In this document: piece by piece, positions 7,013-15,699 of the stretch
Numbering within the stretch: position 1 is the first letter of the stretch
Layout: each line of letters opens with the position of its first letter
DNA from: an uncultured Planctomycetaceae bacterium
Lineage (GTDB): Bacteria > Planctomycetota > Planctomycetia > Pirellulales > Pirellulaceae
Assembly: GCA_903927685.1 (NCBI GenBank)
Contig: CAIYOB010001097.1
Location: 1-27,875 of the forward strand
Direction of reading: 5' to 3'
DNA length: 27,875 nt
Made by a program: the position numbers and the translations under genes
Notes under the pieces: model-generated
Seen by the model: only the letters and a program-made list of their open reading frames with translations
The model's database searches: none
Told to the model about the DNA's origin: nothing

Positions 7013-10000
7013 GGACGGTCCCCGGCGGCTTCCGCCTGCCGGCTGGCCGCATAGTTCAGCAGGTTGCGCAGCAGCCGTTCGGCGGCCGGATGCACGCCCA
7101 ACTGTTCACGGATCAGCAGGGTGTTCAGGATGATCCGCCCGGCGCCGGATTGGTGCACCGCCAGCATGAGTCCCGACGAGTAATCCTGCGAAGCTTTGAT
7201 CGCCCCGGCCACGGCCTCCAGCGGCGGATCCTGACCCGCCAAGACGGTATCGGGAATCAACTCGCGGTAGAAGCTGTAGTCCAGCAGGCCGCCGCTGGGC
7301 AGACCGGCGAAGATCGGATGTCGCTTAGCCCATTCGTCCTTCAGGTACAGCCAGCCGCGGATCGGCACCGCTGCGCCCTGGTTCGCCAGCGGCAACCGGC
7401 CCAGCGACTGCTCGCCTTGGCTCAAAACCTCCGCGGACAGAAACACGGCCGTCGCCCCGCGCTCAACTCGCGCCCATAACTCGGCCCAGTCCGCCGGCGT
7501 CCCAGACACCAGGATCACCTCGCGTTCCGCCGCAGCGCCGGCGACCAGCGGGCGGCAGCGAACGCCGTGGTCCCCCAGCCACTTGGCCAACTCGACGTCC
7601 TCGCCGGCCAACTGGACCTCCGTGGCGACCGGCGGCATCTCGGCCGGATCGGTCACGTAGAACTCCGCCGCGCCGCCCGTGGCCGCGCCGCCGCGTTCCA
7701 ACGACGCCAGGAACCGATAGCGGCCCGCCGGGCCGTCCGCCACGACGTCTTCCGCCCAGACGGGCTGTGCAAAGGGCGATCCGGCTGCGACGGTCACGTT
7801 CACCGTTTTGTCCACCAGGCGCTGGTTCTGCGGGCCGACCACCAGCAGACGCACGGGATACTCGCCGGGCGCCAGCGCGTCTTCGTTGGCCAGCACGGCC
7901 TCGCAACGCACCCGCGTGCCGCGATAGACGTTCACCGGCTCGGCGAACAGGCACAACCGCAGCGGCGCCAGGCCCTCGAACAACGCGTCCACCGTGCCGG
8001 GTTTCAACTCGCGGAACGTCGTGGTGAGCCCTTCGCCGCAGCTGACGTGGTCGTTCATGCCCGTCAGACTGTAGCCGACCAGGTTCGGATTCGCGCGAAT
8101 GGCGTTCAGTCCTAGCGTTCGCTGTCCAGCCATCTTGCGCAGGCTCTCGGCAAAGAAATCCTCCGGACGAGCGTACATCTCGTCCAGTTTCCACTGCTGC
8201 CAGTCGGCCTGGAACCGGTCCAGCTTGTCGCGGTAGAACCGGGCGTCCTCGACCTCCGTCTTGCCGAGCCGCTCGAAGTGCCGCGTGGTGCGCCATAGAT
8301 CCACGGCACTGCCGATTCCGTACTCGGACAGGAACAGCGGCAGCGACTCGCCCGTCAAGGTCCGCAGGCCGTGAAGCGTGGCCGCCGTGTGCGGGACGCG
8401 CGGATAGTTGTGCAGGTCCGCCAGGATGTCCTCCCACTCGACGGCTCCGGGATCGGCCAGGCTGCCCAGACGGGGCCGCGGTTTCGACTTGGATTCCGTG
8501 TACAGCACGAACTTCGCCGGATCGGGCTTGTCACTCGGCGCCAGCCAGCCGCACGACCACGGCCCGGCGGGATTATCCTGCCGCGGAAAGTCCGCAGCCA
8601 AGTCGGATCCGCGGCCTGCAGCAGACTGGATCGTCGCCGTCAGCGCCGTGCTGTCGCTGCCATAGCTGCCATTTCCCCAGCCGACCACGAAATCGATCCG
8701 GTCGCCTGCGGCCAGTTCCAAGTCGCACGCATGCGCGGCGGTGTTCGGATTGCCGCCGAGGTTCAGTTGCGTGGAGAACAGCGGTTGACCGTTGTGGACC
8801 AGGTGCACGTCGGTCGTCGCGTGAAACAGGCCCGTGAACTCCGCGGCGATGCGGTACCGGTCCGCCGCCGGCGCCGTCCAGCGGACCACGCTGTATTCGC
8901 CTTGCGGGCCCGGGTGCAGGGCGACCTGCTGCGGTGGCCACGTGAAGCTGAACGGCGTCGGAAACGGCTGGGCGGACGGGTTCAATGTGGCCCACGGCTC
9001 GCGGCCGGCCGGGCTGTGCCAGATGTCCAGTTGCGAAAACACCTCGTCGTTCACCCCGGCCAGATCCCACCGGCCGCTGTTCAGAAAGACCATCCGCGTG
9101 TCGTCCAAGGCGCGGATCCACGGCAGCGAGGCGGCGGCCAGCCGAAAGTGCGGCGTGTCCCGGACCTCGTTCAATAGCCCCCAGATCACTACGCTGGGAT
9201 GATTGCGGTCGCGGCGGATCAGTTCGCCCAGTGAACGCTCCCAGCGATCGGCCAGATGCGGCGAATCCTGCATCCCCCACGACGCAAACGACTCTTCATA
9301 TACCATCAGACCGATCTCGTCGCACAAGTCGAGTTGGTACCGCTCGGCGCCGCCCCAGATGAAGCGGATCATGTTGAAGCCCATGACCTTCAGGTCCAAC
9401 AAGTCACGGCGCGCCAGGTCGGGATCCGGCGGCAGTTTGAGTCCGACGGGGAAATGATTGCACGTGTGCGTCGAGCGCAGGAAGAGGCGGCGGCCGTTGA
9501 GGTGGAAGAACCCGTTCTCGAAGCGGAAGTCGCGAAAGCCGCACCGCACCGAACGCTCGTCGTCGCCGACTCGCACGGTCACACGATACAGAAACGGATC
9601 GTTCAGCTGCCACAAGCGCGGCTGGTCCAGCGTTAACCGGGCCTCGACCCGGGTGTCGCCCGGAGCCAGTTCCTGCGCGACCACCGCCGTTCGCAGCGTC
9701 GGTCCTCCGGCCGCAGGTGCCACCGAGTACTCCATCCGGCCGGACACGGACGCCCGCGCGGCATTTCGCACGTCGGCTCGGATCGTGATCGTTCCTGTCC
9801 GCGGATCGGCGCTGGCGAACAGGTCATCCACGCGCACCGCGGGCACGGCCCGCAGTTCGACCGAACCGGTGATTCCGCCGTGGTTGTACGCCGCACCGGC
9901 GCTGTAGGGAATCACGCGTGCCTGCTTCGGGGTCTCGTTCAGCACGATCCCATCGATCCGCTCGTGCGTCGGGTTCAGCACGCGCACGGCCAGCAGGTTC

Positions 10001-10428
10001 GCCGCGCCGCCCCGGACCGCGTCGGTCACATCCAGTTCAAACGGCGTCTCGCCGCCTTCGTGTCCGCCCACGCGCGTGCCGTTCAGCCACACCTCGGCCA
10101 GGTAATCCACCGCCCAGAATCGCAGCAGGTACCGGCCGTCCGCATGGGGATTGACCGGTGCCTCGAACTGGCGCCAGTACCAGGCCACGCCGTGGTAGCC
10201 GGGAAACGCGTCCTGGATGATCCAGGGCACGGACGTCGGTTTCGCCTCGTCTCGCGGAGCGGCGAACCAGTTCCCCGTGCGTCCCTCGTCGTTCGGGTCG
10301 ATCGCGATCCGCCAGCCACCGCCGTCCAACGTTAGCAGGGGCGACGGCGGCGATTCGCCGCGAGCCGCAAAGGCCGTCAGGGAAACTGCCAACAAGGTGG
10401 TCAAGAGCGAGCGGCTGCTAGCAGGCAT
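7009..10428 (-). CDS. Secreted glycoside hydrolase family 2 enzyme (beta-galactosidase-like)
   Basis: A 1139-aa protein with a signal peptide (residues 1 to about 24). The order is a GH2 sugar-binding jelly roll (about 30-190, with YLAEVWLNGTRVG), an immunoglobulin-like domain (about 195-300), and a TIM barrel. E421 in WGLLNEV is the acid/base and E702 in LSEYG is the likely nucleophile. Between them lies an inserted beta-rich module at about 510-600, from EYSVVRWTAPAADRYRI to DSTALTATI, which resembles a carbohydrate-binding domain. The spacing of the two glutamates is therefore about 280 residues instead of the usual 80-110. The C-terminal 300 residues look like a ThuA/glutamine-amidotransferase-like or beta-sandwich region. 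It would act in the periplasm or outside on beta-linked sugars; exact specificity cannot be read. Confidence 0.85.
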   Translation of the reverse strand: MPASSRSLLTTLLAVSLTAFAARGESPPSPLLTLDGGGWRIAIDPNDEGRTGNWFAAPRDEAKPTSVPWIIQDAFPGYHGVAWYWRQFEAPVNPHADGRYLLRFWAVDYLAEVWLNGTRVGGHEGGETPFELDVTDAVRGGAANLLAVRVLNPTHERIDGIVLNETPKQARVIPYSAGAAYNHGGITGSVELRAVPAVRVDDLFASADPRTGTITIRADVRNAARASVSGRMEYSVAPAAGGPTLRTAVVAQELAPGDTRVEARLTLDQPRLWQLNDPFLYRVTVRVGDDERSVRCGFRDFRFENGFFHLNGRRLFLRSTHTCNHFPVGLKLPPDPDLARRDLLDLKVMGFNMIRFIWGGAERYQLDLCDEIGLMVYEESFASWGMQDSPHLADRWERSLGELIRRDRNHPSVVIWGLLNEVRDTPHFRLAAASLPWIRALDDTRMVFLNSGRWDLAGVNDEVFSQLDIWHSPAGREPWATLNPSAQPFPTPFSFTWPPQQVALHPGPQGEYSVVRWTAPAADRYRIAAEFTGLFHATTDVHLVHNGQPLFSTQLNLGGNPNTAAHACDLELAAGDRIDFVVGWGNGSYGSDSTALTATIQSAAGRGSDLAADFPRQDNPAGPWSCGWLAPSDKPDPAKFVLYTESKSKPRPRLGSLADPGAVEWEDILADLHNYPRVPHTAATLHGLRTLTGESLPLFLSEYGIGSAVDLWRTTRHFERLGKTEVEDARFYRDKLDRFQADWQQWKLDEMYARPEDFFAESLRKMAGQRTLGLNAIRANPNLVGYSLTGMNDHVSCGEGLTTTFRELKPGTVDALFEGLAPLRLCLFAEPVNVYRGTRVRCEAVLANEDALAPGEYPVRLLVVGPQNQRLVDKTVNVTVAAGSPFAQPVWAEDVVADGPAGRYRFLASLERGGAATGGAAEFYVTDPAEMPPVATEVQLAGEDVELAKWLGDHGVRCRPLVAGAAAEREVILVSGTPADWAELWARVERGATAVFLSAEVLSQGEQSLGRLPLANQGAAVPIRGWLYLKDEWAKRHPIFAGLPSGGLLDYSFYRELIPDTVLAGQDPPLEAVAGAIKASQDYSSGLMLAVHQSGAGRIILNTLLIREQLGVHPAAERLLRNLLNYAASRQAEAAGDRP

Positions 10429-10508
10429 TGGTCCGAACTCCCGAAGGTCAAGCGGTCACATGCCAAGGTGATTTCCCGTCCCGGACCGATTTTCTGAGCG
10501 GACTCCAA

Positions 10509-10545
10509 TTGACGCCGGGCACGCCACGGGGCACAATCCCGTGGC
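10509..10545 (+). promoter_or_regulatory. Candidate promoter with a dyad around its -10 box
   Basis: TTGACG (10509-10514) and CACAAT (10532-10537) are separated by exactly 17 bases, a good sigma-70-type spacing, and point at the beta-helix gene that starts at 10586. A perfect 8-bp inverted repeat, GCCACGGG at 10523-10530 and CCCGTGGC at 10538-10545, encloses the -10 box in its 7-base loop. This could be an operator or an RNA hairpin. The divergent GH2 gene starts about 80 bp away, so the site could affect both genes. Confidence 0.4.
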
Positions 10546-10585
10546 CCGTCAGTATAGCCGATTCGCAGAGCCGGAGGTACGGTTG

Positions 10586-11494
10586 ATGAAGAGCCTGGGC
10601 GTCGGATGCTTGCTTGTGATCGCGTTTTCGGCTGGCGCTAGCGCTCGCGATGTTTTCGTCAACAACGTGGCGGGTGACGACCGGTTTGACGGCAGCGCAC
10701 CGGCCACGCAAGGCGCCGGACTGGGCCCTTGCCGGACCATCGGGCGGGCGCTGGAGTTGGCAGCCAAAGGCGATCGCGTTGTGTTGGCGGCCTCAGGCGA
10801 ACCCTACCGCGAGTGCCTGACGCTGCAGGCCGGGCGCCACAGCGGCTATGGCGATCGGCCGTTTGAGATCGTCGGCGGAGGCGTCACGCTGGTGGGCACG
10901 GCCAAGGTTCCGGAAGACGCCTGGAAGCACGTGGGCAGCGAAGTGTTCCGCTTCTCGCCGCCGCGCAAGAGTTCGCAGCTATTGTTCCTGGACGGCAAGC
11001 CGGCGGACCGCGTGCCGGTCGCTGCTGCCGCGGTCAAACTGCCCGAATTGAAGCCGCGGCAGTGGTGCCTATTCCAACGCGACATCTATTTCCGCACGGA
11101 CCACGGACGCATGCCGAGCAGTTACCCGCTGGAGTATTGCGCACTGCCGGTGGGGATCACGATGTACGAAGTCCGGCATGTGATCGTCCGGGACTTGATC
11201 GTGCAAGGCTTCCAACTGGATGGCATCAACGCTCACGACGGCGTGTTCGACGCGACGTTGCAGAGCGTTACCTGCCGCGGGAACGCCCGGAGCGGCGTCT
11301 CCGTCGGCGGCGCTTCGCGGGTGCTGATCTCCGACTGTCTGTTGGGGGGCAACGGCGAGGCACAGTTGCGCACCGAGGGCTCGTCGCACACGCGGATTGT
11401 CGCCAGCCGGTTGTTGGACACTTCAGCCCCGGCGATCCAAACCCAGGGCGGCAGCGTGCAGACCGAAGCCGCGTCGGCAGACGGGGCTAAGTAA
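10586..11494 (+). CDS. Secreted right-handed beta-helix-like protein
   Basis: A 302-aa protein with a signal peptide (MKSLGVGCLLVIAFSAGASA). The mature start RDVFVNNVAGDDRFDG, then GPCRTIGRALELAAKGDRVVLA, is typical of DUF1565/pectate-lyase-like parallel beta-helix proteins. Later turns carry repeated strand patterns such as VIVRDLIVQGF, VTCRGNARSGVSVGGASRVLISDCLLGGNG and HTRIVASRLLD. No catalytic residues can be assigned, so it may bind or cleave a polysaccharide. The ATG at 10586 is chosen because GGAGG lies about 8 bases upstream and the signal peptide starts there. It is divergent from the GH2 gene and converges with the flippase-like gene, with only two bases between the stop codons. Confidence 0.75.
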   Translation: MKSLGVGCLLVIAFSAGASARDVFVNNVAGDDRFDGSAPATQGAGLGPCRTIGRALELAAKGDRVVLAASGEPYRECLTLQAGRHSGYGDRPFEIVGGGVTLVGTAKVPEDAWKHVGSEVFRFSPPRKSSQLLFLDGKPADRVPVAAAAVKLPELKPRQWCLFQRDIYFRTDHGRMPSSYPLEYCALPVGITMYEVRHVIVRDLIVQGFQLDGINAHDGVFDATLQSVTCRGNARSGVSVGGASRVLISDCLLGGNGEAQLRTEGSSHTRIVASRLLDTSAPAIQTQGGSVQTEAASADGAK

Positions 11495-11496
11495 CG

Positions 11497-12546
11497 TCAA
11501 CTCGGTGGGCCGGGGGCCGCATCCGCCAGCGGACCATCCAAGGAGTCCACGTCGGCCTCGCGCTCCGCTTCGCGCAGCAGCTCGCCGACCTCGCGACGTC
11601 CCAGCCAGTAGTATCCGACCCCGACCATCGCGACGGCAATCGTGATCACGCGGAACACGAGGGCGACCAGAAAGCCATCGCCGCCGGGATGGGCCGGTAC
11701 GACGCGATACAGGATCTTCATGGCCGCTTCGAACGTCCCCAAACCGGCCGGCGCCAAAGGAATGGCCCCGGCGACCAGGGACAGCGGGAGAATGATGAAG
11801 TGCTCGGGCAGGGTGGGATGCGTGGGGAATATTGCGGCCGCGGCCAGGTACATGGCAGTCGCAAAGACGATGTGAACCGACACGCTCAGGGCGGCGATCA
11901 ACGCCAGCAAGCCCCGCTTGCCACGGTACACATCCAGGGCCTTGGCCAGCCGGTGCACCACCGCGCCGACTTTGGGCAGCCGGTACACGGACAGCATCAA
12001 CGCCGACCGGTCCCAGCCGGGCAGGAGCACGACGGCCAACGCCGCCGTTCCCACCGCGGTCGCGGCCAGAGTCAGATTGCAGATGACCTTGATGTCCGCA
12101 TCCCAGGCCGAGCGGTCGCTGAACGCGATCGCCGCGCTGGCCACCACCAACAGCGAATAGAGCCCGACAACCCGATCAATGAACACCGTCGCCACCGCCT
12201 CGGTCCGCCGTCCGGGCTGCTCGCGGGCCAGAAACACAGCTTTGAACAAGTCGCCTCCCACGCTGCCGAAGGCGACGAAGTTCAACAGATAGCCGACAAA
12301 GCTCAAGCGGAACGCGTCGGCGAGCCGAAAAGGCAGATCGAGTGCACGGACCAGCAGGTACCAGCGAACAAACGTGGCACAGACCGAGAACGTGGCGAGC
12401 AGGAATCCCGTCGCCAGCAGCGGCCAGGAAATGGGGTACTCGCCCAGTTGACGCAGTTGTTCACGGTCCAGGCTGGCGATCAGCCAAACAATGATCGCCA
12501 CAGGCAAGGCGACCTTCAGCAGGGTCGCGAGGCAACGCTTTGTCAA
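11497..12546 (-). CDS. Flippase-like membrane protein (LPG synthase TM-region/UPF0104 family)
   Basis: A 349-aa polytopic inner-membrane protein with about eight helices. Family features include FVRWYLLVRALDLPF, FRLSFVGYLLNFVAFGSVGGDLFKAVFLAR and PLAPAGLGTFEAAM, matching the AglD/MprF-N-terminal superfamily, whose members are lipid flippases or associate with glycosyltransferases. The soluble lysyl-transferase domain of MprF is missing, as in most of this family. The start is inferred. The frame is open up to an ATG at 12693, but the extra residues are polar and unlike a membrane protein, and that ATG overlaps the promoter proposed for tRNA-Ala on the other strand. A TTG at 12546 has AGGAG six bases upstream and begins just before the first helix. 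ATG 12639 is a third choice. Substrate is unknown. Confidence 0.75.
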   Translation of the reverse strand: MTKRCLATLLKVALPVAIIVWLIASLDREQLRQLGEYPISWPLLATGFLLATFSVCATFVRWYLLVRALDLPFRLADAFRLSFVGYLLNFVAFGSVGGDLFKAVFLAREQPGRRTEAVATVFIDRVVGLYSLLVVASAAIAFSDRSAWDADIKVICNLTLAATAVGTAALAVVLLPGWDRSALMLSVYRLPKVGAVVHRLAKALDVYRGKRGLLALIAALSVSVHIVFATAMYLAAAAIFPTHPTLPEHFIILPLSLVAGAIPLAPAGLGTFEAAMKILYRVVPAHPGGDGFLVALVFRVITIAVAMVGVGYYWLGRREVGELLREAEREADVDSLDGPLADAAPGPPS

Positions 12547-12682
12547 AGGCAACTCCTGTTTCCGTGGAATACAGCCGTTTGATGACAACGCATTAGGATA
12601 ATCGCTGCCTCCGTCCGTGTCTGGAACCACCAGCAACATTTCGGCGCGGCAGCTCAAACTTTCACACTCGATCCTGCCGTCC

Positions 12683-12711
12683 TTGACAGCCAACGGACGA
12701 ATTGTTATTTT
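12683..12711 (+). promoter_or_regulatory. Candidate sigma-70 promoter for tRNA-Ala
   Basis: A perfect TTGACA at 12683-12688 is followed after 17 bases by TATTTT at 12706-12711. Transcription would start near 12718, about 37 bases before the mature tRNA 5' end. No other gene lies between the promoter and the tRNA. Confidence 0.5.
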
Positions 12712-12754
12712 TCTAGCATGGCGACAGGCAACTGCGGCCTGTTTCCAACAAGTC

Positions 12755-12827
<73 letters not shown>

Positions 12828-12834
12828 CTCACCT

Positions 12835-12867
12835 AAAGCCATAAATCGTAAAGGTTTATGGCTTTTT
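12835..12867 (+). terminator. Intrinsic terminator after tRNA-Ala
   Basis: The 11-bp perfect stem AAAGCCATAAA (12835-12845) and TTTATGGCTTT (12855-12865) has a 9-base loop and runs into a T tract at 12863-12867. It begins 7 bases after the tRNA, so it most likely ends the tRNA transcript. Confidence 0.8.
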
Positions 12868-13039
12868 CTGTTTCTTGGATTCTTTCTAACTTCCGCCAAT
12901 CTAACTTTCTTTCTAACTATTTGACGGCTAAAACGGCCAAAAACAGTGGTATCCCGTCGAACCCGTCTGTGACTTTGCCAATCGAGTTCCAGCTCGCCGC
13001 CCTCTCCGAGTCTCACTCCGCACGGGCTTCGACCATCCC

Positions 13040-13444
13040 ATGCGCCCCTTCCAAAACCACTTCTCCAAGCCCCACCTGTTTGTCTTCCTGGGCATCTGGC
13101 TTGGCTTCACCGCCCTGACCTACTGGATTGCCGACCACGGGATTGACGACTACGACCACCGAAAATTGGTGACCCTGACGGCGCTCGGCACCATCCTCGG
13201 CCCGATGACAGGGGCGATCAGCCGCAACTGCCAAAGCTGCTGCCTGGCGTTCTCGCTCAGCCTGCTGCCGTACTGCGGGGCGTTTCTGGCGGCTGGCACG
13301 CTTCCGCTGTTCATCAAATTTCCGCTGTTCATCAAATTGCCGTTCAAGTGGGGTGCGTCGGCATTGCGGATGACGCTGTGGGTGGTGGGCCTGCTTGGCT
13401 GGTTCTTGGGCGGGATAGTGTCGTTCGGGCACGCGCTGAATTGA
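13040..13444 (+). CDS. Small hydrophobic membrane protein, function unknown
   Basis: A 134-aa ORF with about four predicted membrane helices: LFVFLGIWLGFTALTYWI, LTALGTILGPMTGAI, CCLAFSLSLLPYCGAFLAAG and LWVVGLLGWFLGGIVSF. A polar loop (ADHGIDDYDHRK) separates the first two. I do not recognise a family. It is the first gene after the tRNA-Ala terminator and opens the run of short plus-strand genes. No clear ribosome site precedes the ATG. An exact in-frame 18-base tandem duplication (13304-13339, one mismatch) makes PLFIKF/PLFIKL in the loop before the last helix. The regular pattern of hydrophobic helices supports real coding, but the function is open. Confidence 0.55.
   Translation: MRPFQNHFSKPHLFVFLGIWLGFTALTYWIADHGIDDYDHRKLVTLTALGTILGPMTGAISRNCQSCCLAFSLSLLPYCGAFLAAGTLPLFIKFPLFIKLPFKWGASALRMTLWVVGLLGWFLGGIVSFGHALN
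13304..13339 (+). repeat. 18-bp tandem duplication inside the small membrane-protein gene
   Basis: CCGCTGTTCATCAAATTT at 13304-13321 is followed directly by CCGCTGTTCATCAAATTG at 13322-13339, 17 of 18 bases identical. It keeps the frame and adds six residues. Confidence 0.9.
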
Positions 13445-13533
13445 CGGGGTGCCCAAATACAGGCAAACCGCGCAAAGGACGAGCCTGCCTGCCGCATCGG
13501 GAATAAACTCGCTCACCCACGGATCAATGTGGT

Positions 13534-13944
13534 ATGAGCGTCCTGTACCGTTTAGCTGCCGATGCAATCGTGATCGTCCACTTTGCCTACGTCGCGTTCG
13601 TCGCCGTTGGACTATTGGCGATCCTGCTGGGCTTGATCTGTCGCTGGGGCTGGGTCCGCAATTTCTGGTTTCGATCCTTGCGCCTGCTGGCGATTTTGAT
13701 CGTGGCCGCTGAAGCGGTCTGCGGCATCACCTGTCCGTTGACCACCTGGGAGCAGCAACTTTGCACGCTGGCTGGCGACACGTCGTACCAGGGCGACTTC
13801 ATCGCGGATTGGTTTCACCGCGTGCTGTTTTTCGACCTCCAGCCTTGGGTGTTCACGCTGGGCTACGTGCTTTTCGGCTTGGTCGTGCTGACCACCTTCG
13901 TCCTTGCACCGCCAAGATGGACGAGGGAACCCAAGGTATCGTGA
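13534..13944 (+). CDS. DUF2784-like membrane protein
   Basis: A 136-aa protein with about four membrane helices. The start LYRLAADAIVIVHFAYVAFV, the central CGITCPLTTWEQQL and the following SYQGDFIADWFHRVLF match the DUF2784 family pattern: N-terminal helix with a His, a CPLTxxE motif, then a Y-x-G-x-F-I block. The family has no assigned function; it is a small inner-membrane protein. The start ATG at 13534 agrees with the family start, although no strong ribosome site is visible. It follows the unknown membrane protein by 89 bp and precedes a 345-bp non-coding stretch. Confidence 0.8.
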   Translation: MSVLYRLAADAIVIVHFAYVAFVAVGLLAILLGLICRWGWVRNFWFRSLRLLAILIVAAEAVCGITCPLTTWEQQLCTLAGDTSYQGDFIADWFHRVLFFDLQPWVFTLGYVLFGLVVLTTFVLAPPRWTREPKVS

Positions 13945-14289
13945 GGCCACGACTGGCTGGCTCACGCCCAAGAAACGCCGAAGGCTCGCGACTGTCAGCG
14001 GTGCATCAGAAAAAGATGGTTCGTGGGGCCTCGACCCCAACCACCAGCACGCGCTGGACACGGCGAGCCTTCGTTGGGTCAGCGGTTGCAGCCACTTCGG
14101 TCCTTGCTCGGAAGAGTGGCCGCTCTCCGCTGACGAACTCTACCCCAATTATTGACACCACACGCAAAACGATCCATAAACAAAAAGGGTGGACCGCACG
14201 ATCCCGACTGATCTTGTCAGCAAAGCCTGGAATGGGCCAAAATGTTCGGGCGAGCAAGTTCACTGACGGATCGACGGGAGCGCGACACG
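13945..14289. other. Non-coding gap between the DUF2784-like gene and the next ORF
   Basis: I see no convincing gene in this 345-bp stretch. It holds a candidate promoter near 14152-14180. On the minus strand, about 14012-14100 resembles the 3' part of a tRNA (TGGGG, TCGAGG, CCCCA) but cannot be folded into a full cloverleaf. Confidence 0.5.
14152..14180 (+). promoter_or_regulatory. Candidate promoter upstream of the 14290 gene
   Basis: A perfect TTGACA (14152-14157) is followed after 17 bases by CATAAA (14175-14180). The surrounding 40 bases are clearly more AT-rich than the rest of the region. It would give a leader of about 100 bases for the gene at 14290 and could drive the downstream run of genes. 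Confidence 0.4.
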
Positions 14290-15117
14290 ATGTCCACGAA
14301 GAAAAAACGCAAGCCGCTGAAACACAGGAAGCCGTCAACGCCACCCCGATTTGCCGTGGGGGACCGAGTGCGGGTCAAGTACGGCACTGCTGATTTTGAC
14401 TTCCCCGACATTCCGTTGGGGGGCTGGGCGGGGACCATCACCGAAGTCAGTCATGACGCCAAGTCGCACCTGTATCTGATCGAGTGGAATCAGTTCACGC
14501 TGGACCACATGCCGCCCGCTTTTCGCAAGCGATGCGAACGCGACGGATTGGACGAGGAAAGCAGTCGGCTGGGCGAGGAAGACCTCGAACACGACGTTGG
14601 CGACCGCGTGCCGATGGAACAGCCAACCCAGATTGAGACACGCCCGCTTCGCCCCACGGATCAGGACGACCGCATCAGGGCGATTTTCGGACTGACCAGC
14701 GACGACCCGTTGCCCGAATCCAGCTACGAGAACGTGCGTAAGTACCACGCCTACGTGGCAATGCACCTGGCGTTCCCGTTCGAGGCTGCGTATCGGGAGG
14801 AAACGGGACCGTTCGAGAGCAGCCACAAGCATCCAGTGATCATCGTAGGATTGGCTGATCTGGACTGCTACGAGCCAGAAGAAGTTGGGTTGCTGTTCAA
14901 TGTTCGGCACGACCGCGAACAGGCCAAAGTTGTGCCGACGCGGGTCAAGAGCCGCAGCGGGTTGCTCGGATTCCTGTCAAACGTGCTGGGGGGCCTGTCC
15001 GCACCGCAGGAGCGTGAAACGTCCAGCTTCATGCTGCTTGCCGACCTCGAACTGACGCGGAAGGACGCCAATCGGCAGTTGCTCACAGACTTCGATTACT
15101 GGATGTGGAATTACTGA
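14290..15117 (+). CDS. Uncharacterised two-domain protein with SH3-like N-terminus
   Basis: A 275-aa soluble protein. After a basic tail (STKKKRKPLKHRK) comes an SH3-like beta-barrel segment, residues about 20-75: FAVGDRVRVKYG, IPLGGWAGTITEV, YLIEWNQFTLDHMP. It is followed by an acidic stretch (residues about 80-100) and then a second domain from about 130, with HPVIIVGLADLDCYE, VGLLFNVRHDREQAKVVPT and LLADLELTRKDANRQLLTDFDYWMWNY. I do not recognise a function; some planctomycete relatives carry the label calcium-binding, which I cannot support here. The ATG at 14290 has GGGAG about 9 bases upstream and is preferred over 14242. It seems to be the first gene behind the promoter at 14152-14180. 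Confidence 0.7.
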   Translation: MSTKKKRKPLKHRKPSTPPRFAVGDRVRVKYGTADFDFPDIPLGGWAGTITEVSHDAKSHLYLIEWNQFTLDHMPPAFRKRCERDGLDEESSRLGEEDLEHDVGDRVPMEQPTQIETRPLRPTDQDDRIRAIFGLTSDDPLPESSYENVRKYHAYVAMHLAFPFEAAYREETGPFESSHKHPVIIVGLADLDCYEPEEVGLLFNVRHDREQAKVVPTRVKSRSGLLGFLSNVLGGLSAPQERETSSFMLLADLELTRKDANRQLLTDFDYWMWNY

Positions 15118-15193
15118 GCGCGCGGAAGCGAATGGACCAAGATGACCGACAGTTGCGGATGGTCCTCGACAAGCTCACCACGGCACGGCTCAA

Positions 15194-15670
15194 ATGTCCC
15201 CGATCAAACAAACCGCCGCGTTCGTCGTCATCCTGTTGATCTGCTTTGCGGCAGCGGGCCTTGGTTCCGTTGCCACCACGCCCAACATCCCGACGTGGTA
15301 CGCCACGCTCGCGAAACCAACATGGAATCCGCCCAACTGGCTGTTCGGCCCCGTGTGGACCACGTTGTACATCTGCATGGGGGTGGCCGCGTGGCTGGTG
15401 TGGCGGCAGGGCGGGTTGCGTCAAGCCCGAACACCGCTGGCGCTGTTCGCCGTGCAGTTGGCGCTGAACGCCGCCTGGTCGTGGATTTTCTTCGGCTTCC
15501 ACATGCCAGGAGCCGCGTTCTTCGAAATCCTGGTCCTGCTGCTGGCAATCGCGGCGACAACCACCGCGTTCTGGCCCAGGTCCAAGGCTGCTGGTATCCT
15601 GATGGTGCCGTATTTGGGCTGGGTCGCCTTCGCCAGCGTGCTGAACTTCACGATTTGGCGGCTGAATTGA
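15194..15670 (+). CDS. tspO: TspO/MBR family membrane protein
   Basis: A 158-aa protein with five predicted membrane helices. The TspO signature is clear: [21 protein letters not shown], then [28 protein letters not shown] and [20 protein letters not shown]. Family members bind tetrapyrroles and other hydrophobic ligands and affect stress or porphyrin handling in the membrane. Length equals the family norm. The start at 15194 fits the first helix; no good ribosome site is visible. It is 76 bp after the two-domain protein gene and 29 bp before the next ORF. Confidence 0.92.
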   Translation: MSPIKQTAAFVVILLICFAAAGLGSVATTPNIPTWYATLAKPTWNPPNWLFGPVWTTLYICMGVAAWLVWRQGGLRQARTPLALFAVQLALNAAWSWIFFGFHMPGAAFFEILVLLLAIAATTTAFWPRSKAAGILMVPYLGWVAFASVLNFTIWRLN

Positions 15671-15699
15671 CGGTGGCGGGATCGTGCTTTGCCAACAGG

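Noticed and set aside
14010..14102. Minus-strand segment resembling a tRNA of the Ser/Leu class, with TGGGG, TCGAGG and CCCCA like a T arm.
   Set aside because: The T loop is one base short, and I could not find a matching 5' acceptor strand or an anticodon arm. It may be a decayed remnant, but I cannot support a tRNA.
15132..15236. Short plus-strand ORF starting [15 protein letters not shown], overlapping the start of tspO.
   Set aside because: It is only 34 codons, turns into low-complexity Ser/Arg inside tspO, and has no ribosome site. It may be a fragment, but I cannot support a gene.
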